Assembly (NCBI GenBank): GCA_002356635.1 | Contig: CP023454.1 | Coordinates: 1,534,501 to 1,598,500, forward strand | Source: Rhodobacteraceae bacterium QY30 | GTDB taxonomy: Bacteria; Pseudomonadota; Alphaproteobacteria; Rhodobacterales; Rhodobacteraceae | Reading direction: 5' to 3' | DNA: 64,000 nt | In this document: one piece after another, positions 26,394-33,978 of the stretch | Numbering within the stretch: position 1 is the first letter of the stretch | Layout of the letters: every line of letters starts with the position of its first letter | The notes under the pieces: generated by a model | What the model was told of the DNA's origin: nothing | Seen by the model: only the letters and a program-made list of their open reading frames with translations | The model's database searches: none | Translations under genes and position numbers: made by a program

Positions 26394-27063
26394 GGCGCCT
26401 TTCCCCTCGCCGAATTTCGGGCCGCGCCGGGATGGCGCGCGGCCCGAACTGATCGTCCTCCACTACACCGGCATGGCGGATTGCGACGAAGCCCGCGCCC
26501 GGCTTTGCGATCCCTTGACCGAAGTTTCGGCGCACTGGCTGATCCGGGCCGACGGCACCACCCTGGCCCTCGTCCCCGAGGAGATGCGCGCCTGGCACGC
26601 CGGGGCGGGCGAATGGCAGGGCAGGGGCGACGTCAACTCCCGCTCCATCGGGATCGAGATCGACAACCCCGGCGACCGCCCCTTCACCGAACCGCAGATG
26701 GCCGCGCTGGAGGGACTGCTGGCTGACATCATGGCGCGATGGTCGATCCCGCCCGCCGGTGTCATCGGCCATTCGGACATGGCGCCCGACCGCAAGCGCG
26801 ATCCCGGTCCGCGGTTCGACTGGCGCCGACTGGCGCGGCAGGGCCTTGCCGTCTGGCCCGCCGACCGGCATGCCACCAAAACCGTTGACAGAAACCTCGA
26901 GACGCTGCTCGACCGGATCGGCTTTCCCCCCGCGGCGCCGGACATCCGTCTTGCTGCATTCCGGCTGCGCTTCCGGCCCTGGGCCACCGGTCCCGAAGAT
27001 GCCGATGACTGCCGGATCGCCGCGGGGCTCGTCGTCGATTCAGTTCCGTTCACGGTCGACTGA
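26386..27063 (+). CDS. N-acetylmuramoyl-L-alanine amidase (Amidase_2, AmpD-like)
   Basis: 225 residues. Cleaves the muramyl-L-Ala bond in peptidoglycan or its recycling fragments. Zinc ligands and landmarks: LIVLHYTGMADCDEA, WHAGAGEWQGRGDVNSRSIG, IEIDNPGDRPF and IGHSDMAPDRKRDPGPRFDW. A C-terminal region resembling a peptidoglycan-binding helix pair (TKTVDRNLETLLDRIGF) follows. Start GTG 26386 is used, with an AAGG site inside the preceding gene, overlapping its stop by 8 nt. No signal peptide, so cytosolic, which favours recycling (AmpD) over wall cleavage. Confidence 0.86.
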   Translation: MAEAPFPSPNFGPRRDGARPELIVLHYTGMADCDEARARLCDPLTEVSAHWLIRADGTTLALVPEEMRAWHAGAGEWQGRGDVNSRSIGIEIDNPGDRPFTEPQMAALEGLLADIMARWSIPPAGVIGHSDMAPDRKRDPGPRFDWRRLARQGLAVWPADRHATKTVDRNLETLLDRIGFPPAAPDIRLAAFRLRFRPWATGPEDADDCRIAAGLVVDSVPFTVD

Positions 27064-27080
27064 TCCGGACCCCGCTGCGC

Positions 27081-27114
27081 CTTTCACCCTGGCTCAAATA
27101 TCCCCGCCGGAGGC
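27081..27114 (+). repeat. 34-nt dispersed repeat, copy 4
   Basis: CTTTCACCCTGG...AAATATCCCCGCCGGAGGC, lying 17 nt after the amidase stop and 40 nt from the convergent mntR stop. Orientation is the same relative to the upstream gene as copies 3 and 5. Confidence 0.85.
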
Positions 27115-27154
27115 ACCTGCGCTTTCCAGGTCCCCCCGCAAGACCCTTGACCCT

Positions 27155-27598
27155 TTACCCCGCCTTTTGCGAAAGCCAGGCCTCGAACGCCTGCAGCGTC
27201 ACGTCCGAGACGTGATGCTCGATCCCCTCGGCGTCGATTTCGGCCGCCTCGGGCGGCACGCCCACGGCACACAGAAGGTCCACCACGACCCGGTGGCGCA
27301 GGCGAACCCGCTCGGCCATCGCAATCCCGGCTTCGGTCAGGAACACGCCGCGATAGGGCCGGGCACTGGCCAGACCCTCGCGCTTCAGCCGGGCCACCGC
27401 CTTCGTCGCGGTCGGGTGCGTGACGCCCATCTGCCGCGCGATGTCGGTGATCCGCGCCTCGCCAAGCTCGCGGATCAGATCATCGATCATTTCGGTGTAA
27501 TCTTCCAGAAGCGCCAGCGACTGGGCCGTGCGCGCCTGGCTGAAGCGCTCGGCGGCGGTGTCTTCAAGTTCGGGGGCGTCGATGGGGATGTCGCTCAA
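27155..27598 (-). CDS. mntR: Mn(II)-responsive transcriptional repressor MntR
   Basis: 147 residues, DtxR/IdeR-type metalloregulator. Winged-helix region: DYTEMIDDLIRELGEARITD, IARQMGVTHPTATKAVARLK, GLASARPYRGVFLTEAG. The metal-binding dimerisation helix follows (RVRLRHRVVVDLLCAVGVPPEAAEIDAEG, IEHHVSD). Start is TTG at 27598, preceded by AAGGAG at correct spacing; no ATG fits. It is divergent from mntH, and the 150-nt gap holds a 20-nt palindrome over the mntH promoter, the classic repressor arrangement. Confidence 0.9.
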   Translation of the reverse strand: MSDIPIDAPELEDTAAERFSQARTAQSLALLEDYTEMIDDLIRELGEARITDIARQMGVTHPTATKAVARLKREGLASARPYRGVFLTEAGIAMAERVRLRHRVVVDLLCAVGVPPEAAEIDAEGIEHHVSDVTLQAFEAWLSQKAG

Positions 27599-27695
27599 CG
27601 GGACCGTCTCCTTGGTGAAGGCGGAGCATAGGCCGCGTCGGCGGGGAAGTAAACCGCAAGGCGGATCTGTTCCCCCGGCGATGAGTTCACGCCTG

Positions 27696-27723
27696 TTGAC
27701 AGAAATGTAGCCGTGTCTACATT
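27696..27723 (+). promoter_or_regulatory. mntH promoter with MntR-type operator
   Basis: TTGACA (27696-27701), 16-nt spacer, TACATT (27718-27723). The palindrome AATGTAG-CCGTGT-CTACATT (27704-27723, perfect 7-nt arms) covers the spacer and the -10, so a bound repressor would block RNA polymerase. Lies 26 nt upstream of the mntH start. Confidence 0.7.
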
Positions 27724-27748
27724 GAATGGACCAGCTACAGGATGACCC

Positions 27749-29080
27749 ATGACTGACCAGCTCGCCCCAGGTCCCGCCAGACGTCCCGCCGATGACCACG
27801 GTCTTTCGGGTCGGACCCGTGCCGGCGTGCATGAAGTCCTCTCGAATGGCGGCGGAGGGGCGCGGTCCTTCCTTCTCTTCGCCGGACCGGCGGTCATCGC
27901 ATCGATCGCCTACATGGACCCGGGCAACTACGCCACGAACATCCAGGCCGGTGCGGGCTACGGCTTCGCGCTCCTCTGGGTGGTGCTGCTGGCCAACCTC
28001 ATCGCCATGCTCTTCCAGGCGCTCTCGGCCAAGCTCGGCATCGTCACCGGCCGCAACCTCGCGGAGATGTGCCGCGACCAGTTGCCGCGCCCGCTGGTCT
28101 GGCTCCTATGGGGCGTTTCCGAAATCGCCGCCATGGCCACGGATCTGGCGGAATTTCTCGGCGCAGCCATCGGCCTCTCGCTGCTCTTCGGTTTTCCGCT
28201 GATGGTCGGCATGGGCATTACCGCCATCGTCACCTATGCGATCCTGCTGCTCGAAGGTCGCGGCTTCCGCCCGATGGAACTGGTGATCGGTGCCCTCGTC
28301 GGCGTCATTGGCCTGTGCTACCTGGCCGAGCTGTTCATCGCGCCGGTCGACTGGGCCGCGGCCGCCGACGGCCTTCTGATCCCCTCGATGCCCGACAGCG
28401 CCGCGCTGACCATCGCCGTCGGCATCATCGGCGCCACCGTCATGCCCCATGCGATCTACCTCCATTCGAGCCTCACCCAGGGCCGGATCTTTCCCCGCAA
28501 CGACCAGGAACGCCGCAGGCTCCTCAGGTTTTCGAACATCGAGGTTGTTCTGGCCCTGGCCGTTGCGGGCATGATCAACATGGCCATGGTCATCATGGCG
28601 GCCAGTGCCTTCCACGGCGGCCAGACCGAAGTGGCCGAGATCGAGACTGCCTACCATCTGTTGACCCCGATCCTGGGCGGCGCGGCGGCGGCCGCCTTCC
28701 TGATCTCGCTCATCGCCTCCGGCGTCTCAAGCTCGGTCGTGGGCACGATGGCGGGCCAGGTGATCATGCAGGGCTTCGTCCATTTCCGCATCCCCCTCTG
28801 GCTGCGCCGGGCGGTGGTCATGGTCCCGGCCTTCATCGTGGTCGCCATGGGCGTGAACCCGACCCGTGCCCTGGTTCTCAGCCAGGTGGTCCTCTCGATC
28901 GCGCTGCCGGCGCCGATGATCACGCTCGTTCTCTTCACCAGCCGCCGTGCGATCATGGGGGATTACGTGAACACCCCGCTTGTCCGCTGGCTGGCCATAC
29001 TCGGCGCGGCCATCGTGCTGTCGCTGAACTTCGTCCTCCTCGCCGCGGTCTTCGGCCTCACCATTCCCGGCCTCGGCTGA
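27749..29080 (+). CDS. mntH: Nramp-family Mn(II) transporter
   Basis: 443 residues, proton-coupled manganese importer with about eleven membrane segments. Metal-binding motifs are intact: YMDPGNYATNIQAG in helix 1 (near residue 55) and ATVMPHAIYLHSSL in helix 6 (near residue 231). The FSNIEVVLALAVAGMINMAM and VSSSVVGTMAGQVIMQGF segments are also family-typical. It is divergent from mntR and shares the operator at 27704-27723. Followed 1 nt later by copy 5 of the 34-nt repeat. Confidence 0.95.
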   Translation: MTDQLAPGPARRPADDHGLSGRTRAGVHEVLSNGGGGARSFLLFAGPAVIASIAYMDPGNYATNIQAGAGYGFALLWVVLLANLIAMLFQALSAKLGIVTGRNLAEMCRDQLPRPLVWLLWGVSEIAAMATDLAEFLGAAIGLSLLFGFPLMVGMGITAIVTYAILLLEGRGFRPMELVIGALVGVIGLCYLAELFIAPVDWAAAADGLLIPSMPDSAALTIAVGIIGATVMPHAIYLHSSLTQGRIFPRNDQERRRLLRFSNIEVVLALAVAGMINMAMVIMAASAFHGGQTEVAEIETAYHLLTPILGGAAAAAFLISLIASGVSSSVVGTMAGQVIMQGFVHFRIPLWLRRAVVMVPAFIVVAMGVNPTRALVLSQVVLSIALPAPMITLVLFTSRRAIMGDYVNTPLVRWLAILGAAIVLSLNFVLLAAVFGLTIPGLG

Positions 29081-29081
29081 C

Positions 29082-29115
29082 CTTTCATCTTGGCCCAAAT
29101 ATCCCCGCCGGAGGC
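29082..29115 (+). repeat. 34-nt dispersed repeat, copy 5
   Basis: CTTTCATCTTGG...AAATATCCCCGCCGGAGGC starting immediately after the mntH stop and before the rnpB promoter. It is the best match to the family consensus. Confidence 0.85.
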
Positions 29116-29152
29116 TTCAGGCCCCCGGCCGTCCCCGCGGTGCGCCGGGGGC

Positions 29153-29180
29153 TTGAAGCGCGGCCCCTTTCCCCGTATCT
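29153..29180 (+). promoter_or_regulatory. rnpB promoter
   Basis: TTGAAG (29153-29158), 16-nt spacer, GTATCT (29175-29180). The first base of the RNase P RNA helix lies at 29188, 8 nt after the -10, which fits a transcription start. Confidence 0.65.
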
Positions 29181-29187
29181 GCCCCTT

Positions 29188-29600
29188 GCGCGGAGAGCTG
29201 GATGACCGCGGCGCCGGGGACGAAAGTCCCGCGGCGTCGAGGAAAGTCCGGACTCCCCGAAGCAACGGTGCCGGGTAACGCCCGGCGGGGGCAACCCCAG
29301 GGAAAGCGCCACAGAGAACAGACTACCGCCCTCCGGGGTCGGAAAAGGTGAAACGGTGGGGTAAGAGCCCACCGCGGGACGGGCAACCGGACCGGCATGG
29401 CAAGCCCCACCGGGAGCAACGCCGAATAGGGGCCTCGCGCGGGGCCGTGTCCGGAGCGATCCGGAGACCGCCGCAGGGACGCTTCAACCCGAGAGGCCCG
29501 GGTTGGCAGCTAGATCCCGCCGGTAACGGCGGGGCCAGAGGAATGGTCATCCAGGGGGCGCAAGTCCCTGGACAAAATCCGGCTTACAGGCTCTCCGCGC
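29188..29600 (+). ncRNA. rnpB: RNase P RNA, bacterial type A
   Basis: Catalytic RNA of RNase P, about 413 nt. The ends pair as GCGCGGAGAGC (29188-29198) with GCTCTCCGCGC (29590-29600). Universally conserved blocks are present in order: GAGGAAAGTCCGGACTCC, GCCGGGTAACGCCCGG, AGGGAAAGCGCCACAGA, GTGAAACGGTGG, GGTAAGAGCCCACCG, and near the 3' end GACAAAATCCGGCTTACAGG. Open frames through this stretch are not genes. Confidence 0.97.
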
Positions 29601-29692
29601 AATTCACATTCTGCCCCCGCGATCGTCGCTTAGCCGTCATGCTCTTCTGTGCTAATGCTGAAGAAGGCATTTTCGATCACCAGGGGGTCACC

Positions 29693-30406
29693 ATGAGTTT
29701 CGTCAAGACTTTGGCAACGCTGGCCGCGGGGATTGCGGTGGCACGCGGCTACGACGCCTTCCGCAAGATGGGCGGGATGAGCGGCATGCAGGACCAGCTG
29801 CGCAAGGCGGGCGAAGAGGGCGGCATCGGCCAGCAGGCGGGCCAGATGGCCGAGAAACTGGGCGTTCCGGGCGGTGCGAAAGCCGTGCAGGACATGTTCG
29901 CCAACTGGGGTCCGAAGGCCGCCGAAGCCTCCGCCGCCGCCGAGGCGACCTTGGGCGGGTTGATGAGCACGATGCAATCGGCCTGGACCGAAGGCTCGGC
30001 CCGGATGGGCGAGATGATCTCTTCGGCGACGGCGGGAACTCCGATGGGCGCCATGGCCGAAGAACATGCCAAACTGATGATTCGCGCCATGATCGAGGCT
30101 GCCAAGGCAGACGGCCAGATCGATCCCGAGGAACGCGCCCGGATCATGGCGCATCTGGACGACGCTTCAGCCGAGGAACGGGCCTTTGTCGCCGCGCAGA
30201 TCGACGCCCCGGCCGATATGGCCGGGCTGGTCGCGGGCGTGACCGACGCCACGAGGGCGCAGGTTTATTCCACCGCCCGCATGATCATCGCCGGCCAGAC
30301 CGAGCCCGAAATCGCCTGGCTTGATCGCCTGGCCGCCGCCTTGAACCTGGATCCCGCCACCCGCAGCGCGCTCGACGCGGCCGTTCCCGGCGCACCGTCG
30401 GCCTGA
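29693..30406 (+). CDS. TerB/DUF533-family protein
   Basis: 237 residues. An N-terminal hydrophobic segment ([14 protein letters not shown]) is followed by a Met/Gly/Ala-rich region. A C-terminal TerB-like helical domain ([22 protein letters not shown] to [20 protein letters not shown]) carries the D-G-x-I-D-P-E-E loop typical of DUF533/TerB. ATG 29693 has an AGGGGG site; longer readings run back into rnpB. Such proteins are associated with envelope or metal stress, but the function is not proven. It stands alone. Confidence 0.8.
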   Translation: MSFVKTLATLAAGIAVARGYDAFRKMGGMSGMQDQLRKAGEEGGIGQQAGQMAEKLGVPGGAKAVQDMFANWGPKAAEASAAAEATLGGLMSTMQSAWTEGSARMGEMISSATAGTPMGAMAEEHAKLMIRAMIEAAKADGQIDPEERARIMAHLDDASAEERAFVAAQIDAPADMAGLVAGVTDATRAQVYSTARMIIAGQTEPEIAWLDRLAAALNLDPATRSALDAAVPGAPSA

Positions 30407-30513
30407 TCCTGGCCGACACAACATGCGGCGGTCACGGCCGCCGTATCCGCAGCCCGTGGCGGCAGCCCTGCCGCTTTTCTACCGTTTTCCCAAGCTGGCG
30501 CGACGTTTTGCCG

Positions 30514-30541
30514 TTGACACGCGCTGCCCGAACCTTAAAAG
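30514..30541 (+). promoter_or_regulatory. rpmG promoter
   Basis: TTGACA (30514-30519), 16-nt spacer, TAAAAG (30536-30541), about 54 nt before the rpmG start. The -35 is a perfect consensus match. Confidence 0.6.
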
Positions 30542-30594
30542 GCAGGCTTCAAGGATTTCACCGGAGTCGACGCTCCGGACTATGGAGAACGACA

Positions 30595-30762
30595 ATGGCG
30601 AAGCCGACGACGATCAAGATCCGTCTGAACTCGACGGCGGGCACCGGGCACTTCTATGTGACCAAGAAGAATGCCCGCACCATGACCGAAAAGATGGTCG
30701 TGAAGAAATACGACCCCGTGAAGCGGGAGCATGTCGAATACAAGGAAGGCAAGATCAAGTAA
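30595..30762 (+). CDS. rpmG: 50S ribosomal protein L33
   Basis: 55 residues: [40 protein letters not shown], then the Lys-rich end. This is the Cys-free, zinc-independent form of L33. GGAGA ribosome site upstream. Monocistronic, with its own promoter (30514-30541) and a rho-independent terminator (30790-30814). Confidence 0.96.
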   Translation: MAKPTTIKIRLNSTAGTGHFYVTKKNARTMTEKMVVKKYDPVKREHVEYKEGKIK

Positions 30763-30789
30763 GATCTGCGCCTTCGGCCCTTGATGAGA

Positions 30790-30814
30790 AGCCGCGCCCT
30801 AGGCGCGGCTTTTG
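30790..30814 (+). terminator. Rho-independent terminator of rpmG
   Basis: Perfect 9-bp stem AGCCGCGCC / GGCGCGGCT with a 3-nt loop, followed by TTTGTCGTTT, 27 nt after the rpmG stop. Confidence 0.85.
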
Positions 30815-31005
30815 TCGTTTCCGCGCGCGGGCCGTGGATCCATTCATGTCCATCCCGCCGCCGGAGTGTTGCAGGGGCCCGTTCTCTGTCGTCTCCGGGC
30901 CTGCGACTTTTGTCGCAGATGCCCGCAAAGGCACCCTTTGGCCCTTGCAATGCCGCTCCGCAGCGCGCGATCTGCGGGCAGCAATCTGCTTTCGGGGGAA
31001 AGAAC

Positions 31006-31725
31006 GTGACGGAAGACATGACTCGTGGCGCGCGCGACCTGGCACTGGACAAGCATTTCGTCTCGCGTGTCGGCTGGCTGCGGGCAGCCGTCCTGGGGGC
31101 CAATGACGGCATCGTTTCGACCGCCTCGCTGATCGTGGGCGTTGCCGCCGCGTCGGGGCGGAGCGAGGTGCTGCTGGCGGGAATGGCCGGTCTGGCGGCG
31201 GGTGCGCTGTCGATGGCGGCGGGGGAATATGTCTCGGTCTCGTCCCAGGCCGATACCGAGAATGCCGACATCGAGCGTGAACGACAGGAACTGATCGACG
31301 ACCCGCAGGGGGAACTGGACACGCTGACGCAGATCTATGTCGAACGCGGTCTGCCGCGTGAACTGGCCTTGCAGGTCGCCGTGACGCTGACGGAAAAGGA
31401 CGCGCTCGCCGCCCATGTTCATGACGAACTGGGGATTGCCGAACACACCGCGGCGCAGCCGTTGCTGGCGGCGGTCACTTCGGCGCTGACCTTCGCGGCC
31501 GGGGCCGCCCTGCCGTTGGCGACGGCGTGGATTGTGCCGGAACAGCTCATCACGCTGTGGGTGACGGTCCTGTCACTGGTGTTCCTGGCAGTTCTGGGTG
31601 CGGTCGGAGCTCAGGCCGGCGGTTCTCCGGTCTGGCGGGCGGTGCTGCGCGTCACCTTCTGGGGGGCGGTGGCGATGGCAGTGACCGCGGCGATCGGGGC
31701 GCTGTTCGGCACCGCCGTGGGCTGA
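31006..31725 (+). CDS. VIT1/CCC1-family transporter
   Basis: 239 residues, of the family that moves Fe(II)/Mn(II) across membranes. Landmarks: FVSRVGWLRAAVLGANDGIV, STASLIVGVAAASG and MAAGEYVSVSSQADTENADI (helices 1-2 with the metal path). A cytosolic Glu-rich loop (ERERQELIDDPQGEL) precedes three C-terminal helices. GTG 31006 is used since a GGGGGAA site precedes it; ATG 31018 is the alternative. Convergent with the Bax-inhibitor gene, with a strong hairpin between them. Confidence 0.87.
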   Translation: MTEDMTRGARDLALDKHFVSRVGWLRAAVLGANDGIVSTASLIVGVAAASGRSEVLLAGMAGLAAGALSMAAGEYVSVSSQADTENADIERERQELIDDPQGELDTLTQIYVERGLPRELALQVAVTLTEKDALAAHVHDELGIAEHTAAQPLLAAVTSALTFAAGAALPLATAWIVPEQLITLWVTVLSLVFLAVLGAVGAQAGGSPVWRAVLRVTFWGAVAMAVTAAIGALFGTAVG

Positions 31726-31749
31726 CGGCACCCCAAGCGCGCCAAGGAA

Positions 31750-31774
31750 AAGGGCCGGGGAAACCCCGGCCCTT
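31750..31774. terminator. Bidirectional hairpin between VIT and Bax-inhibitor genes
   Basis: AAGGGCCGGGG-AAA-CCCCGGCCCTT, a perfect 11-bp stem, centred between convergent stops. Read on the minus strand it is followed by TTTCCTT, so it best fits termination of the minus-strand gene and may also serve the plus strand. Confidence 0.75.
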
Positions 31775-31799
31775 CGGCATTCTCACGGCTGTAGGCGGA

Positions 31800-32543
31800 T
31801 CATTCGCGCTGGCTGCCGAAGAACTGCAGCAGGAACATGAACAGGTTCAGGAAGTCGAGGTAGAGGTTCAGCGCCCCCATGATCGCCGACTTCGCCAGCC
31901 AGTCTGCGTCGCCCGCCTGCGCATGGGCAAGATAGGTATTCTTGATGTTCTGCGTATCGAACGCGGTCAGCCCCGCGAAGATCAGCACGCCAATGACCGA
32001 AATCGCAAAGGCAACGCCGCCCGACTGCAGGAACATGTTGACCAGCGACGCGACGATCAGGCCGATCAACCCCATCATCAGGAAGGTTCCCATCGCCGAC
32101 AGGTCACGCTTGGTGGTGTAGCCGTAAAGCGACAGGCCCGCGAAGGCGATGGCCGAGACGAGGAAGGCCTGCGTGATCGACTGGCCGGTGTAGACGGCGA
32201 AGATGTAGCTGAGCGACAGGCCCATCAGCGCGGCGTAGACATAAAACACCAGCTGTGCCGTCGCGGCGGTCATGCGGTGCAGGGTCGCGCCGAACAGGAA
32301 CACGACGCCCAGCGGGGCAAACATGGCAATCCAGCCCAGGACGTTCGGCCGCATCGTCACCGGGTCGCGGAACACCGACAGCAGCGCCTCGTTCGAACCC
32401 ACCGCCCAGGCCACCAGCCCGGTGATGATCATGGCCACGGACATAAGCCCGTAGACCTTGTTCATATGGGCGCGCAGCCCCTCGTCGATCTGAAGCGTCC
32501 GGGCGCCTACGCGGCCGGCACCGAGCGTTTCAAAGTCAGCCAT
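31800..32543 (-). CDS. Bax inhibitor-1 / YccA family membrane protein
   Basis: 247 residues with seven membrane helices and a short polar N-terminus (TLQIDEGLRAHMNKVYGLMS). Typical features: IAMFAPLGVVFLFGATLHRM, YAALMGLSLSYIFAVYTGQS, DTQNIKNTYL with the conserved acidic residue, and the C-terminal LNLYLDFLNLFMFLLQFFGS. The ATG at 32543 has a GGAGG site; a TTG four codons upstream overlaps that site. Family members include Ca2+-leak channels and modulators of FtsH (YccA). Confidence 0.92.
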   Translation of the reverse strand: MADFETLGAGRVGARTLQIDEGLRAHMNKVYGLMSVAMIITGLVAWAVGSNEALLSVFRDPVTMRPNVLGWIAMFAPLGVVFLFGATLHRMTAATAQLVFYVYAALMGLSLSYIFAVYTGQSITQAFLVSAIAFAGLSLYGYTTKRDLSAMGTFLMMGLIGLIVASLVNMFLQSGGVAFAISVIGVLIFAGLTAFDTQNIKNTYLAHAQAGDADWLAKSAIMGALNLYLDFLNLFMFLLQFFGSQRE

Positions 32544-32703
32544 GAAAGCCTCCAATACGTTTCTTGATGGTCCGGTTCCCGCCCGGACACACGCATCTCG
32601 GATATTGGCAGGGTGTCGCGTGGTTTCAAGCGGTTGCCCCGCGAAAAGCCGACAAAATCGGACATGATTGCCGCCGGGTCTTCCGCGGGGCTGAAACGTC
32701 CGG

Positions 32704-32937
32704 TCATCCGTTCCAGGTCCAGTGCGGCGGCGCGTCCCAGCGGGCTGGGTGCGAGGACTTTCCCAACTGGTCGCGGTTCAGCCCGACGTCCGACAGAAGC
32801 CGGTCGTCCAGCAGGCGCAGTGCCCGCATTTGCGCCCGATGGCGGCGCCAAAGCCGGATCTGCTGCAGAAGGCGCAGGGGCAGGGGGGCCGGGCGGGTCA
32901 GGTGCTGAGCGGACAGGAACTGGACAGCGTTGCGCAT
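32704..32937 (-). CDS. DUF1127 (YjiS-like) small basic protein
   Basis: 77 residues. The Arg-rich DUF1127 motif is clear: RLWRRHRAQMRALRLLDDRL followed by LSDVGLNRDQL. GGAGG site before the ATG at 32937. Small DUF1127 proteins act as RNA-binding factors in Rhodobacter (CcaF1) and affect phosphate/envelope physiology elsewhere. It is divergent from a LysR regulator gene, with 129 nt between, so LysR control is likely (inference). Confidence 0.83.
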   Translation of the reverse strand: MRNAVQFLSAQHLTRPAPLPLRLLQQIRLWRRHRAQMRALRLLDDRLLSDVGLNRDQLGKSSHPARWDAPPHWTWNG

Positions 32938-33018
32938 GACGAACCTCCGATAAATGCCGCAGAGTGATGCTTCCGCAGCTGTGAATGAATTCTGTTGATG
33001 AACATGCGCCTCCGGGAT

Positions 33019-33037
33019 ACATTTTGGAAATGAATGT
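33019..33037. promoter_or_regulatory. Candidate LysR operator
   Basis: ACATT-N9-AATGT inverted repeat, containing the T-N11-A spacing typical of LysR boxes, 30 nt before the lysR start in the DUF1127/lysR divergent gap. Short arms, so tentative. Confidence 0.35.
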
Positions 33038-33066
33038 TTGGCGTGTAGAACATCACGGGAATTGAT

Positions 33067-33918
33067 ATGGCGCGAAATCTGGACCTGACGGCGCTCCGCT
33101 CTTTCGTGGCTGTGGCGGATGCGGGGGGCGTTACGCGGGCCGCGGGGTTGCTGAACCTGACGCAATCGGCGGTGTCGATGCAGATCAAGCGGATGGAAGA
33201 GTCGCTGGATCAGGCCTTCTTCGTTCGCGCGGCCCGCAGGCTGACGCTGACGCCCGAAGGCGAACAGCTTCTGTCCTATGCGCGGCGGATGCTGTCCCTG
33301 AACGATGAGGCGCTGTCACGGCTGACGTCGCAGACCTATGAGGGCGAGGTGCGGCTGGGCGTTCCCCATGACATCGTCTACCCGCAGATGCCGCGAGTGC
33401 TGAAGCGGCTGGCGCAGGAATTTCCCCGTGTGCGGATCAGCCTGTCGTCCTCTTTCACGCTGCTCTTGCGCGATGGGTTCGCGCGGGGTGATCACGACAT
33501 CATCCTGACGACGGAAGAACGTCCGATGCCCGAGGCCGAGGTTCTGGCCACCCGTGACCTGGTCTGGGTCGGCGCACCCGGCGGCACCGCCTGGCAACGC
33601 CGCCCGCTCCGGCTGGGGTTTCAGGAGAACTGCATCTTCCGTCCCCGCGCCCAGGCGGCACTGGAGGAGGCTGGGATCGACTGGGAAATGGGGGTCGAGG
33701 GGCGCAACGAGCAGGTGGTCGAGGCGATGGTGGCGGCGGACCTGGCCATCAGCGCCCGGATGCGCGGTGCCATTCCCGACGGGGTCGAGGTGATCGAGGG
33801 CGAAAACCTGCTGCCCCGTCTGGGGCAGTTGAAGATCTGCCTTTACGACGGCGGCGTGCGCAAGGATGAGGTGTCCGCCGCGATCCTGTCGGAACTGCGC
33901 TGCGCCTATGCCGATTGA
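33067..33918 (+). CDS. LysR-family transcriptional regulator
   Basis: 283 residues. The N-terminal winged helix is classic (LDLTALRSFVAVADAGGVTR, AAGLLNLTQSAVSMQIKRME, FVRAARRLTLTPEGEQLL). The effector-binding domain follows from about residue 92 (VRLGVPHDIVYPQMPRVLKR). The ligand is not deducible. Divergent from the DUF1127 gene; autoregulation and control of that gene from the shared gap is the usual arrangement. Confidence 0.92.
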   Translation: MARNLDLTALRSFVAVADAGGVTRAAGLLNLTQSAVSMQIKRMEESLDQAFFVRAARRLTLTPEGEQLLSYARRMLSLNDEALSRLTSQTYEGEVRLGVPHDIVYPQMPRVLKRLAQEFPRVRISLSSSFTLLLRDGFARGDHDIILTTEERPMPEAEVLATRDLVWVGAPGGTAWQRRPLRLGFQENCIFRPRAQAALEEAGIDWEMGVEGRNEQVVEAMVAADLAISARMRGAIPDGVEVIEGENLLPRLGQLKICLYDGGVRKDEVSAAILSELRCAYAD

Positions 33919-33978
33919 GGGCATCGCCGACGGACGGCCGCCGCCCCGGACCGGCGCGCCCGCCGACAGGCGAACCCG

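Noticed and set aside
29348-29692. Upstream extension of the TerB/DUF533 frame
   Set aside because: It runs through the 3' half of RNase P RNA. The ATG at 29693 has a ribosome site and the natural N-terminus.
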